This document shows, in pieces, positions 10,300 through 21,469 of a stretch of DNA of 64,000 nucleotides; the stretch's first letter is position 1; the number at the start of each line of letters is the position of its first letter. A program made the position numbers and the translations under genes. This DNA is from Musa acuminata AAA Group (Eukaryota > Streptophyta > Magnoliopsida > Zingiberales > Musaceae): assembly GCF_036884655.1 (NCBI RefSeq), contig NC_088348.1, positions 25,053,501 to 25,117,500 of the forward strand, written 5' to 3'. The notes beneath the pieces were generated by a model. The model searched no databases. It had not been told where the DNA came from and worked only from the letters and a program-made list of their open reading frames with translations.

Positions 10300-13200
10300 A
10301 TTTTCTGAAATAAATAGCTTAAGTATATGCAAGTTGTGTTGAGTGAGTGAGACCTTGATCAGATTAATTGAAGAGAACACAGACTTTATTACTGAATGTT
10401 CTATAAAATAAATAATTGAGGTGGCTGATCAGGAAAGGTTTGAAAGACTCAATGTTATGATACATAGACTTTAGTATAGTTTACAACTAGCACATGAGAA
10501 TATATAAGGATCAATTTAAATTTTCTAATAAGTCATTAGTTGACACCTTAAAATGATAGTATTTGAAGAATTTAAGATTATATCCTCAATATAAATGATA
10601 AAGTTGTAAGCTCAAGACTCATAATATTTTGAGTACTACTCAAGGAGTAGGTAATAGTAAAATAAGGATGAAGCATAAGTCACCTGAGTTTATAATCACT
10701 ATATAAACTCATAAAAGAATATCTTCATAATAAAGTATTACTTCTATAGCAAAGAAAGTTATGTGAAGAAAAACTATAAGATTTGATTTGAAACGAAAAG
10801 GTATAAATATAACTTTTGTATGGTTCAAATCAAATATTATAAAAATTATTTTTCTAATACTTGGTGGATTAATTTGATGCTTCAATATATGTTACCAATA
10901 ATATATATATTCATTAAAAAAATAAAGGGGGATAAAACCAAAAGCGAATGAAATATTTATCATTACATGGAATCATCTTAAAGTGAAAGCGATATTAGTT
11001 TATATATCACATATATCTAAAGATGATTCACTTAATAGATCTTGAGGATTCATGTTGTATTCTTATAATTATGAGAATTTGGGTTCTTTGCGTAGAATTG
11101 ATAGAATATTATTTCTCTTTTGGTGGTTGTAAATTTACTATGATTCAATAAAAATTAATCTTTGAATGTTGTATAATAGTCTATACAGAATTAATATAAA
11201 TCTTAAGTTTACAATGGTCCTATAATTAAATATTAAAATAAAATATAGTTTTATAAACTCATTGATATTATGTTTATATCTATGGGTCACTTTATGCTTT
11301 CCTCTCATTAAAGAGAGATATTTTATCACCATATAAATAACCTATTGAGATATGATTATATATATCTAATTTATATAAAGTCTATAACCATTCACACTCT
11401 TGAAGTGTACATAAATAAAGTCGCGAGATAATTAGATCGAAAATTCAATATCATCATATCTGACAAGGGTGATGAATTTTATGGTATTTATGATGAACCC
11501 AATTATAATTCTAATTCTTTTGCTAGATTCTTAGAAAAATAAGGTATATGTGTTGAATATTATTTACAAGATGTATTACAGCAGAATATGATTGCTGAAA
11601 GATATAATCAAATCTTTATAGATATAGTTAGGAGCATGATAGGTTATTCTTTTGTACCCAAATCAATATGAGAAGAAGCTCCAAGGACAACTATGTATAT
11701 CTCGAATGGTTGTTCCTAGTAAGTAAATTATATGACTTCTTTTGAGTTATGAAATGATAGGAAACCTAACTTAAGATATTTACATATTTGATATTGTCCT
11801 ATAGAGATAAGGGTCTTCAACTCACATTTAAAAAAAAATTAGATTTAATAACTATTTTTTAATATTTTATTATCTATTCAGAAAAGTTTAAAGGGGTACA
11901 TATCTTATTGCTCTAATCATAATACAAGGACAATTAAATCTAGTAATGTAATATTTCTATAAAATAGCAAATCAATAAGAGTGAAAATCTCAAAATTCAA
12001 TATAGAGGAGATACAAGTTGATACTCCTTTATTATTCGAGAGATTATTATTACTCAAATCATTAAATGATTTGATAAAGGTGAACAACAAAAATAATATT
12101 ACTAAACTCACACATTATATTGATATCGCTATTAATGATCTTATAGAATAATCACAATTGACATCTTTGTGAATATCTTAAAGAGAAAGGAATTATATCA
12201 TTTACGGTTATTATGTAGTATATTTACAAGAATTATATTATGATATAAGAATCATGGATCCCTTATTGTTTTCACAGGTCATCAAAAGTAATGATTCTGA
12301 AAGGTAATATGATGCAATAAAAGAAGAGTTAAAATCAATAACTAGAATGATGTTTGATAAATTTATCGAATTATCCAATAATTATAAAAGAATCTATTAT
12401 ATAAATGTGACTCAAAGGATAATATCGAACGATATAATAGTCAGACTTATGCTTAAAAGTTGTACTCATAAAGAATGTATCAATCATAACGAGATATTTA
12501 GTTTTTATTCAACTCATTAAAAATTGTCATGATATTAGTGACTTATTATGAGTTTGAGTTATATCATAATGATATGAAAACATTTTTTTTTTAAGGATCT
12601 AGCTTTATATGGGTTACTCTAAATGATTTCTAAAAAATAAAAGAAATATAAAATTTGGCATGTAAATTCAAGAATCCATTTATGACCTTAAACAAGTTTC
12701 AAGATAATGATATATAAAAGTTCTTGATATCATTATTTCTTTAAATTTAAGGTAAATACTATTGATCAGTATTTATATCAGTGAGAGCAAATTTATTATA
12801 TTGGTCTTATATATGGATAATATTTTACCTTACCAATAATGATTTTGGTTTATTATACTATATCAAGAAATTTATCACTAAGAGTTTTAAGATAATTGAT
12901 ATGAATGAGACATCTTATATTATTAACATTGAGTAATTTAAGGATAGACCTCAATGATTGTGAAGACTGTCTTAAAAAGGATATATCAACCGAGTCTTGA
13001 AAAGATTTAATATGCAGCTTTGTTTAGTAAATCATAAAAGTAAAATTTTAGTCAATAGTAAATACTTTAAATGACTTGAAAAAAATCAGATAAAGAAAAT
13101 AGTCTTTGTATATGCACAGTTGGAAGTCTATACTCAAGTTTATGTCAAAACATATATCAGTTTTACAGTTAAAATACTAGGTATATATTGGAGTTACCTA

Positions 13201-13783
13201 GAAGTAAAAACACTAAAAGACTACAAAGAAAGTAATAAGATATCCAGAAGGGACAAAGGATTATATGCTCAGATGTATGAAATTATATCAGCTTGAAATG
13301 ATGGTATTTTTCAGATGTTGATTGTATAAGTTTCCTCGATAATAGGAAGTCTACCTTACGATTAATATATGTATCAATTAGAGGGGTAATTTATTATTAT
13401 TAATAATAGAAGTTGATTTTGTGACATGCATTGAGGCTGCTGATCAAACTTTTTTACTACGAAATTTCATCTCAGAACTTGGTGTAGTCAGACTTAATTA
13501 CCAAGTTGTTAAAGATATTTTATGATATTATAGTAATTTTCTTCTCTAAAAATGATAAGTACTATTGTATCTCTATGCATTATGGTATAAAGTACTTAAT
13601 GGTTAGAGAAGAGGAGTCCAGAAACATCTAGTATCAATTAATTACTTGAGTTTCACTATATTAATTGTTGATCCATTCACTTAGGACTTACAGCTTTAGT
13701 ATTTTAAAAAAACATATTCTTATGATTGGGTTTGTGAGCAATCCATAAAGGATATAGTGATATATGTTTGAGTGGGTACTATA
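10300..13783 (+). pseudogene. Strongly decayed copia gag-pol, element D
   Basis: The domain order of a Ty1/copia polyprotein can still be traced through many frameshifts and stops. A poorly kept gag region lies at 10.3-11.0 kb. Integrase core remnants at about 11.3-11.8 kb include YFIT, a QLDRKFNIIISDKGDEF segment and QQNMIAERYNQ. A linker follows, then the RT start at about 12.29 kb (SND-SE--YDAIKEELKS, then HKECINHNEIF). The catalytic region is near 12.8 kb, and RNase H with a Cys-rich end lies at 13.0-13.7 kb. It appears to belong to a different copia lineage from element C, judged by the integrase-RT linker. No open frame is long enough for function. Confidence 0.75.
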
Positions 13784-14740
13784 ATTGACATTCTTACTTA
13801 CATACTTAAAGTTATTTGTTTATGTTATCTTGTTCACAATTATGTATATACATATTATGATTGAATGTGATGACTGGATCGTCTTGACAAGATAAATTAT
13901 ATGGGTTATTTTAAATTGTATTAGGAAAGACTAACAATATTGTGGAACATAGAATGAAGTGTGACACTTATGACATACAACTGCTATGACTCGTATTATT
14001 AATCAAACTTAATATAATATTATTATATTTATTGGACTTATTGGTCTATTTTTTAAAATTTGTGTGGGTATATATAGTTTTTCTAATATTTTATAATCCA
14101 ATTGAGTAAAATTATTTTTAAATAAATTTTATTTATTTATTTTTTATTTTAAGTCATTTTATATCTTACTAATTAATGGGCCAAGTAAGCGAATATTATA
14201 TTATATGACCCTATTTACTTAGGTACGATATATTATAGATATGATTAAATTCTGATTATGGTTATTGGCCAATAGAAAAGAAGTTCATATTATAGTAGGA
14301 TTCCTTAGGGGATGCCCTTGATGGGAGGAATTCTCCTAATAACTTATCCTAGACCCTTTGCTCTTGCTTATAAATAGACAGGATCTCTATGGGCTAAACA
14401 GAGGCATCTCAACACAGTTAAGAGATTAAGAGTTTTCTTCCCTAATCCATCAGTCTAAGTGGTCCTATTAAAAGATAGGGAGAAAAGAGAATGAGTATCT
14501 AGTTCTCCTTGCATATTGATATCTCAGATCCGATGATGGTATGTATAAAATGTATTCTTCTGAATAGTAATGAAAGGTACGCATCGTATTATTGTTTAGA
14601 TCCATTATTATTTGATTTCATATTTTGACATAAAAGTTTGTCCGCATTACAAATAGCATAATTACAGATTTTATGCTAATAATAATATTTTTATATTATT
14701 TTACAATGTATTTCTGGTATTACTAAAAATACTATAACAC
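13784..14740 (+). mobile_element. Probable 3' LTR of element D
   Basis: After the pol relic a degraded polypurine tract (tttgagtgggta) is followed by 'aattgacattc', resembling a mutated TG start. The segment carries a promoter-like tataaataga at 14370-14379 and ends near 'actataaca'. No second copy exists in the window, so both ends are estimates. Confidence 0.45.
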
Positions 14741-14882
14741 AATGTAAAAATATTATAATTGGATCGGTCTATAGGAAAAGAAAGAAAAAAAATGATATTT
14801 CAAGTTTTAGGCAAAAAATAAAGTATCATTTGGGAATTTTAAAAATAGGTGTCGCTTCTAAAAAAGATGATTTTCCTTCCCA

Positions 14883-15008
<126 letters not shown>

Positions 15009-15587
15009 CAAATCTCTTAAATTCTCTATCGCCTCCTACTGTCTCTCCCTTTTCCATATCCTAAAATGACTGGTTTCAGAACTTGACGGAGCCAAAGAAG
15101 GTTATTTGGATTGGTTTTGCAGTGTACAAGAAGAGAAAAAAAAAATTGGAGGACTGGCAAATTGTAATATCATATTAGGGGAATAAAATAGTGAAGGTTT
15201 TTCTTTTTTAATTAAAACTTATCATTAACAAAATAATTTTTTTCTTTCATATAATGTTCAAGAAATGGTGGTGGATGTGATGAGTTTTGACAATTGCATG
15301 CTTCAGCATATGAGGTACTCCTTCAATAAAACTTCTCTCAAAGAAAATGATGCTGATTTATTATCTTTTTCTTATATCTTCCTTCTTTAATGATTTCTCT
15401 TGCTAAGGTCATATAAAACTATTATTCTCAAGTTTTACGGGCCTTTTACTACTTGAGATGCAAAGATATAAGTTAAAAAACCTACTAATGATAAGCTTAT
15501 CTATGATGTAAATGTATACCGGTGTATGAACACATGCTATATCATTTAATGAAAACAAACACTCAAGAGAGAAGAAGAAGATAGAGA
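15009..15587. other. AT-rich intergenic sequence
   Basis: No gene or clear repeat is seen. The small minus-strand open frame at 15409-15612 shows no recognisable motif. Confidence 0.4.
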
Positions 15588-15685
15588 TGTTAGAAGAGAA
15601 TAGAAGATACAAATTATAGAAGAAGTTGTATTCCTTATTGAGATATTCTCCCTATTTATACAGGTTAGGAGGGAGGATTTTTCAC
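15588..15685 (-). mobile_element. Probable LTR remnant of the inverted copia element
   Basis: Read on the minus strand, this has a TATA box (tataaatagg), 'caataaggaatacaa' and an end 'tctaaca', the layout of a copia LTR promoter and end. It lies on the 3' side of the minus-strand pol relic that ends near 15690. Only about 100 bp is recognisable and the start is not defined. Confidence 0.45.
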
Positions 15686-15689
15686 AACA

Positions 15690-17520
15690 GAGTAGCGAGA
15701 TTTCGTGAGTAAGTCTGCTAATTGATCAGCCGTATGTACATAAGAAATACGTAGTTGACGTCGGACAACTTGATCTCGCATAAAATGGAAGTCGATAGCA
15801 ATATGTTTCATGCGGGAGTAGAACACCGGATTAGCGAATAGATAGGTAGCTCCGACATTATCACAATATATTATAGAAATAGGAGTGGAATTGATGTTAA
15901 GTTCCTTGAGCAGATTTGTGACCCAATTGAGTTCTACAGTGGCAGTGACGATCGCATGGTATTCAGCTTCAGTTGAAGACCGTGCGATTGTCTTTTGCTT
16001 CTTAGAACTCCAATTGATTGGATTAGCTCCAACGAAGACAATATACCCTGATGTGAATGTTCCATCATCAAAGTTGTTTGCCCAATCAACATCGACAAAG
16101 GTATGAAGATGAAGTGAAGAGTGTTTACGAAGAAAGAGACCATGATTGAGTGTTCATTTAAGATATCGTAAGAATCGTTTGACTACAGACCAGTGCATAG
16201 TAGATGGTCTCTGCATAAATTGTGATAATTTATTGATGGAAAATGAGATGTCTGGACTAGTGAGAGCTAAGTACCGTAAAGAGCCAACTACTTGTCGATA
16301 TTGAGTAGGTTCCGTAGCAGAACTTCCATTAGATTATTTGAGAGATTCACTAGTAGAGAGGGGAGTTATAACCGTATTTGCATCTTGCATATTTGTCGGA
16401 AGAGACCTGAAGATGTATATGTTGCTTCTATGCCCAGAAAGTAGTTTAAGGTTCCTAGATCTTTAAGGGAGAATCGATCTACCAATTACTTGATGAATGC
16501 TTGGATCTCTATAGGATTGTTGCCTATGACAATAATGTCATCCACATACACCATAATATATATTGTGCCTCCATGTTGTTGTTGTAGAAATAACGAGGTA
16601 TCATACTTGGAGTTAATAAAGTCAATTGAAGTCAAAAAAGAACCAAGTTCAGTGTACCTCTTGGAGCCTGACGAAGTCCATAAATAGCTTTTTGAAGTTT
16701 GCAAACATGCCTTGGATACTAATGATGAATGAAACCAAAAGGTTGTTGCATAAAAACACCTCCAGTTAGAGTCCCTTGTAAAAAGATATTATTAACATCT
16801 AACTATCGTAATTGTTAGCCTTTAGTGGTGGCCAGACTCAAGATAAGTCAGATTATTGTGGGCTTAACAACAAGACTAAATGTCTTAGTGAAATCAACTT
16901 CAGGTCATTGATAAAACCCTTTGGCAATAAGACGTACTTTGTATTGAGCAACAGATCCATCTGGGTTCCGCTTAATTCGAAAGACCCACTTATACCCGAT
17001 GATGTTTTGTGTATGATGAAAGAGTACTAAGTTCCATGTTGAGTTATGGAGGAGGACATTATATTCCTCACACATAGAGTTATGCCAGTGTGGAGATTTT
17101 TTAGCTTGAGTAAAGGTGGTGGGTTCAATGGTATTAGATGAGGAATCTGCGAAAGCATGTAGGTCAAGGACTTGACTTGATTTGAAAATATCACTCTTGG
17201 AGCATGTTGTTATAGAATATTTGGAGACTATGGGATTGTGAGGTTGTGTTGTTGGAATAAGCGGTTGAGAGTCATTAACATAAGCCGGGTCAGGTTGAGG
17301 TACTTTAGTGTCACTTGGTCTAGAATGAGATAAAAATAATAGTTGTGTTTCTGAATATGTTATCTCATCAATTTGAGAAGAAAATAATAGAGTAGTAATA
17401 GAGGGAATAGACAATTGTTGAACTTAGTGGTAGAGTGTGAATCCTCAGGGGAGGAACAGGTCGATGTTATGGGAGGCTCGTCTAATTGGATCGAATGTAT
17501 ACTTCAGTGAAAAATGTTTA
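15690..17520 (-). pseudogene. Inverted copia RT/RNase H fragment
   Basis: This is a minus-strand relic of a Ty1/copia pol gene. From high to low coordinates it shows a linker with polar and Pro-rich sequence (17414-17250), then the RT start with the PHWHNSMCEEYN and WVFRIKRNPDGS segments (about 17100-16910). Next comes the catalytic YVDDIIVIGN motif at about 16530-16570. RNase H follows with QKTIARSSTEAEYHA and a HTADQLAD end (about 16000-15690). Catalytic motifs are unusually well kept, but frames shift near 16.7-16.9 kb and 16.2-16.4 kb. Gag, protease and integrase are absent. Confidence 0.88.
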
Positions 17521-17802
17521 TTGAAGTGGTCTGCGTGATAAGATATACATAGTTTTGAAAAAAAAAAATAGACTCAATAAAAATAACGTGATATGATAAC
17601 GTGAGATAAAGATCATCGAAACTGTCTAATCAGAATATCTGATAGCAGATATAAATGTCTCTGTGATAAGCTATTGATCTATTAATAGCATGCCTTCAAA
17701 TTAAGAAAGATCATTCATAGAAACCGTCTAATCAGAATACCTAAGACCAATAAATACTGATCAGTACATATAAATTCGATCGATTTTGGAGTGAGAACTG
17801 AA
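17521..17802. other. Intergenic, no gene seen
   Basis: AT-rich sequence with a repeated phrase 'cgtctaatcagaatac' (two diverged copies, near 17619 and 17727). Nothing else is recognised. Confidence 0.4.
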
Positions 17803-17836
<34 letters not shown>

Positions 17837-17837
17837 G
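17803..17837. repeat. (GA)n microsatellite
   Basis: An imperfect GA repeat, the first of four purine/pyrimidine dinucleotide tracts between 17.8 and 20.3 kb. Confidence 0.95.
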
Positions 17838-17919
17838 AAAGAAAAAGGTCATTCCCTATCATCATAGCCCTGCGGTGCATCCAAATCATGTTGTTGGATG
17901 AGCGGAACCAAACAAAACC

Positions 17920-17972
17920 AATCACTGTTTCCCTCAGCACCATGCGATGCTTGCTGAGGGGAAATAGTGATT
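17920..17972. other. Strong fold-back (hairpin) sequence
   Basis: The 20-base arm at 17920-17939 (aatcactgtttccctcagca) is the reverse complement of 17952-17972, apart from one extra G and one pyrimidine change that leaves a G-U pair in the plus-strand RNA. The loop is 12 bases. Outer sequences gcgg..catc (17872-17881) and gatgccgc (17990-17997) could pair as well, making a longer imperfect stem. Such a shape fits a plant microRNA precursor or a MITE core. I do not recognise the arm as a known plant microRNA. Confidence 0.6.
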
Positions 17973-18296
17973 GAAGCAGAGAGGGATCAGATGCCGCCCC
18001 CTTACCAACCAAACACTCTGGGAAAGCGAGCTCGCCCGGTGCCACTGCGCATGTTAAAAGTGGCTTCACCTTTTCGCAGTACTGCAGCGTCCAAAGGTGG
18101 CAGCGGCCCTTCTTGCTCCCTCAGTGATGTCTGACACCATATACGAAGACCACAGCATTGTCATACGTTGTTGTTTTGATGAAATGACTCGTCTCCCATC
18201 CATCAATCTTCTCAAGCGTATCAGTCTCTCTCTTGTGTTTGTTGATGCACAACTGTATGGAAGTTTTATGGACATGGCAGTGATTCTCATACTATT

Positions 18297-18427
18297 AAGG
18301 AGAATTGTTGTATCTCTGCGGGAATAGAGGAGAAATCTCCTCTTGGTATAGATGAATCTGCAAGGATGAGGTGCACTATGACCAGCCTTGCAGAAATCAG
18401 ATATGTTTGAATGAAAGAGCATGTTTT

Positions 18428-18481
<54 letters not shown>

Positions 18482-18620
18482 GTTCAGTGGAACTCAGAAA
18501 AGATTCTCCGACTTGTATGAAGAATTGTTGCATCTCTTGTTCTTTTCCTGCTAGAATTGAAGCTGCAAGGATGAGACAAGTCTTGCAGAAATCAGATGTT
18601 TGAATGGAAGAGCATGTTCC

Positions 18621-18650
<30 letters not shown>
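18297..18650. repeat. Diverged duplication with GA microsatellites
   Basis: Two related segments of about 130-180 bp, near 18297-18433 and 18518-18620, share 'gaattgttg.atctct', 'ctgcaaggatgag', 'cttgcagaaatcagat' and 'tgaa.g.aagagcatgtt..agag'. Each runs straight into a GA tract (18434-18477 and 18621-18641). This looks like a local duplication in which the microsatellite was copied with its flank. Confidence 0.75.
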
Positions 18651-18652
<2 letters not shown>

Positions 18653-18799
18653 TCAATCTAAATCCTTGCTGGTTTCCATGGCTTTCGAAAGGGATTGAGT
18701 TGGCATGGCGAAGCTGAAGCTGATGAAGGTGGCAAAGTATTGGAGGAGGAGAAGAGAAGATGATGGATGATGCAGCAATAGGGCAGCGCATTCATCATC

Positions 18800-18979
18800 A
18801 TGGAGTGGAAGTCCTTGCGCATGCATGTAGTTGTACCACCTCAGCTTGCTTCAGGAATCTTTGCTGAAGCACAAGCTTTGCATTCACAGATAGCAGTCAT
18901 CCTTGAACAAATCATTGCTGCCGTCAACTCCGACAGACTAAATGATACTGCTATATATAAAGATCTAAACAACATATAA
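18800..18979 (+). CDS. Small ORF of 59 codons, unknown
   Basis: An open frame from ATG 18800 to TAA 18977-18979 encodes 59 residues. It begins MEWKSLRMHV and contains a predicted amphipathic helical stretch (residues about 18-44: FAEAQALHSQIAVILEQ and onward). The composition looks more protein-like than neighbouring random frames, but no family is recognised. It could be a real exon or gene fragment, or chance. It sits between the GA-rich duplication and the tandem array. Confidence 0.25.
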   Translation: MEWKSLRMHVVVPPQLASGIFAEAQALHSQIAVILEQIIAAVNSDRLNDTAIYKDLNNI

Positions 18980-19059
18980 AAGATACATAGAGGGAAGAAG
19001 ATACCAATGACAACTGCTAAAAGTATATACTTCCACACGAAAACAACTCACCCTCACTG

Positions 19060-19930
19060 GTGCTGAACACTCGAAGAACCTATTGAAGAAGATAATAATG
19101 CAGCTTCAGAATAAATGGATTCTCTCAAACCACTGAAGCTTGATTCTCTCAAGTGCATTTCTCTCACTGATTCTGAACATCTAAAGAACATATTGAAAAA
19201 GACAACAATCACTGAAGCTTGGTTCCCCACAAGACCAACTCTCGGTGATTCTGAACAGCTGCAAAACATGGAAAAGGTAGAGTGAAGAATATAACGACGT
19301 CAGCCATAATATAAATGGATTCTGTCGGACCACCGAAGCTTGATTCCCAACAAAAACAACTCTCACAGTGGTTCAAGCGCATATGATTCTGAGCATCTAA
19401 ACAACATACAAGAGATTGAGTGAAGAAGAACACAGTGACAGCTACAGAATATATGGATGCTGTCGGACCAGCGAAGCTTGATTCCCCATAAAACAACTCT
19501 CGGAATGATGCAGATGCATCACCCTCAATGATTTGGAACATCTAAAGAACATAGTGAAGAAGACAACAATGGCAGCTACAAAATAAATGGATTCTCTCGG
19601 ACCACTGAAGCTTGATTCCCCACCCAAAAAAACCAACTCTCAAGAGTGATTTAAGTGCATCACCCGTCCGTCACTGATTCTGAAAAGGTAGAGCGAAGAA
19701 GATAACGATGATAGCTACAAAATATATGGATTCTACCGGACCACTGAGCTTGATTCCCCACCCACAAGAGCGCATTTCAAAGTGATTCAAGTGCAACACC
19801 ATCCCTGAATCTGAGCACCTAAACAACTTGCAAAAGGTAGAGTGAAGAAGATAACAACGACAGCTACAAAATATAGGGATTCTATATATCGGACCACTGA
19901 GCTTGATTCCCCACAAGATCACCTCTACGA
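19060..19930. repeat. Degenerate tandem array, about seven units
   Basis: The phrase 'ggaccactgaagcttgattc' (with variants) recurs near 19124, 19209, 19325, 19459, 19595, 19733 and 19885. Spacing is about 85-150 bp, most often 134-152. Each unit also carries 'ccaactctc', 'tgattctgaacatctaaa.aac', a 'gaagaagacaacaat' purine stretch and 'agctacaaaatat.atggattct'. Short minus-strand frames through the array give repeating peptides with 'ESIYFVA' and 'SSFSGP', but stops interrupt most units, so coding is not supported. Confidence 0.85.
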
Positions 19931-20279
19931 TCGATTCTTAAGGCTCCATAAACCCCAACATCACCAAGGAATGGCGCGAGTCAAGGACCGTGCAGCTCGG
20001 GCGCACGACACAACGAGTTGCTCGATTGCAGGGAGAAGGCACACAAGCTGCTCGAGGAGGAGAAGCCATGGCCAGGTGTGGTTGGGGAGCAGGAGAAGAT
20101 ATGAAAGCAAGAGCAGCACAGCCAAGTGTTCTTTATATTAGCACGAGGAAGCTAAAAGGAGTAGCAAGTGTGCACGCTTGTGTTGCTGTGTATGGCTTGT
20201 TCGTTTGTGTTGCAAGCATGCAATGATGCACTGTGAAGATGGAGGCCCCCCGCGTCATCTTTAACCTCGCATGCCATTC

Positions 20280-20282
<3 letters not shown>

Positions 20283-20328
<46 letters not shown>
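20283..20328. repeat. (TC)n microsatellite
   Basis: A nearly perfect TC repeat of about 45 bp. The low-complexity minus-strand frames rich in Arg-Glu arise from it. Confidence 0.95.
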
Positions 20329-20333
<5 letters not shown>

Positions 20334-21469
20334 TTGCGGTACACAACGCAGTCACGTCTGCTGAGATGATAAAGAAGAAGCAGTAATAATATACATGATG
20401 TGTACAGGAAGGAGAAGACGAAATAATAATAGGGTTTGGAAAAGGACAAGACACTCGTTGAGTTCTCTTGCGCCATTCCCGTTGCTTCGAATCTTGCTCG
20501 GAGATGGTAGACGATGACAACGTGGTGATAAGCTTTGGCTTCCGAAAGGGCTGAAAAAAGGCTTCAGATTGAAGGCATGGGTTGATGCTTTTGAACTGAA
20601 GTTGTCTGTTGGAGTGACAGACTTGGATCTGTCGATCTTGGTGCATAAAATTTGCACGAAACTGAACACAAATTTTGTACTACCAAAGAGATATATACAT
20701 GAAAAAGGAATAAAATTAGCACCACCGAGAAGTAGTTTTAGGAAAACTTTGAAACTGAATAAAATTACCATTTGGTAGTTTAATCTAATATGATATATTC
20801 GGTACAACTTTTTTTTATGGAATCAATATTTTTGAAGTAAAAAATATAAGATTTCAAATCCTTAAATATGCAGCCTTCACTTTGGTTTCAGTTTCAGGTG
20901 GCATATTCAACACGTTTTCCTTGCTTTAAGAGTTTCAATCCATCACAGCTAACGTGACAAAATCTCCTGTCATGGCCAAGTATTCTGCCAAAATAAAATA
21001 AAATAAAATAAACCAGCAAAGCTGTGTAATTCCAAATAGACCAATCTCAGCACAAAAGGTATGATTGTCCAAAACAAGTGGTGTCCCGTATAGCAAATTC
21101 AAAATATAAAAAAATTTCTGAGCATTAAAAAGCAGAAACTAGCTTCTTTCTGGTGATGTAGGACGACAAATACATTTTGTTTTTGCCTTCATTTTCGGTA
21201 TAAACACATGAAAACAAAAAAGAAGGCCATCTGTGCAGCCAGCCAAAACAATTCACCAGATAGACCATCCAATGCTAGATACAGGACAAATATAAGGCAC
21301 CAGGGTAATCAGGAAGCGATATAAGAACATGTTTGATGTTTCCCCATTTAACTAGAACAAATTGGTCCGATACCATCACCCCAACAGTTGATTGCTTGGC
21401 GCCACACCATATAGGAAACATTTCCTTCCAATAGGCAGCTTCCTGAAAATGATAACCTGGAACTCAACC
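20329..21469. other. Intergenic region including the CSN3 3' side
   Basis: No protein gene is recognised. A short AAAAT repeat sits at about 20991-21012. The part next to 21469 should contain the 3' UTR of the minus-strand CSN3 gene, but I see no clear polyadenylation signal to place its end. Confidence 0.4.

Noticed and set aside
19042..19930. CRISPR-like direct repeats
   Set aside because: Units vary in length and spacing and the locus is plant nuclear; no cas genes or uniform spacers.
20152..20646. Minus-strand frames of 71-164 codons rich in Arg-Glu or Leu-Ser
   Set aside because: They run through the (TC)n tract and show no domain; frames of different phase are equally long.
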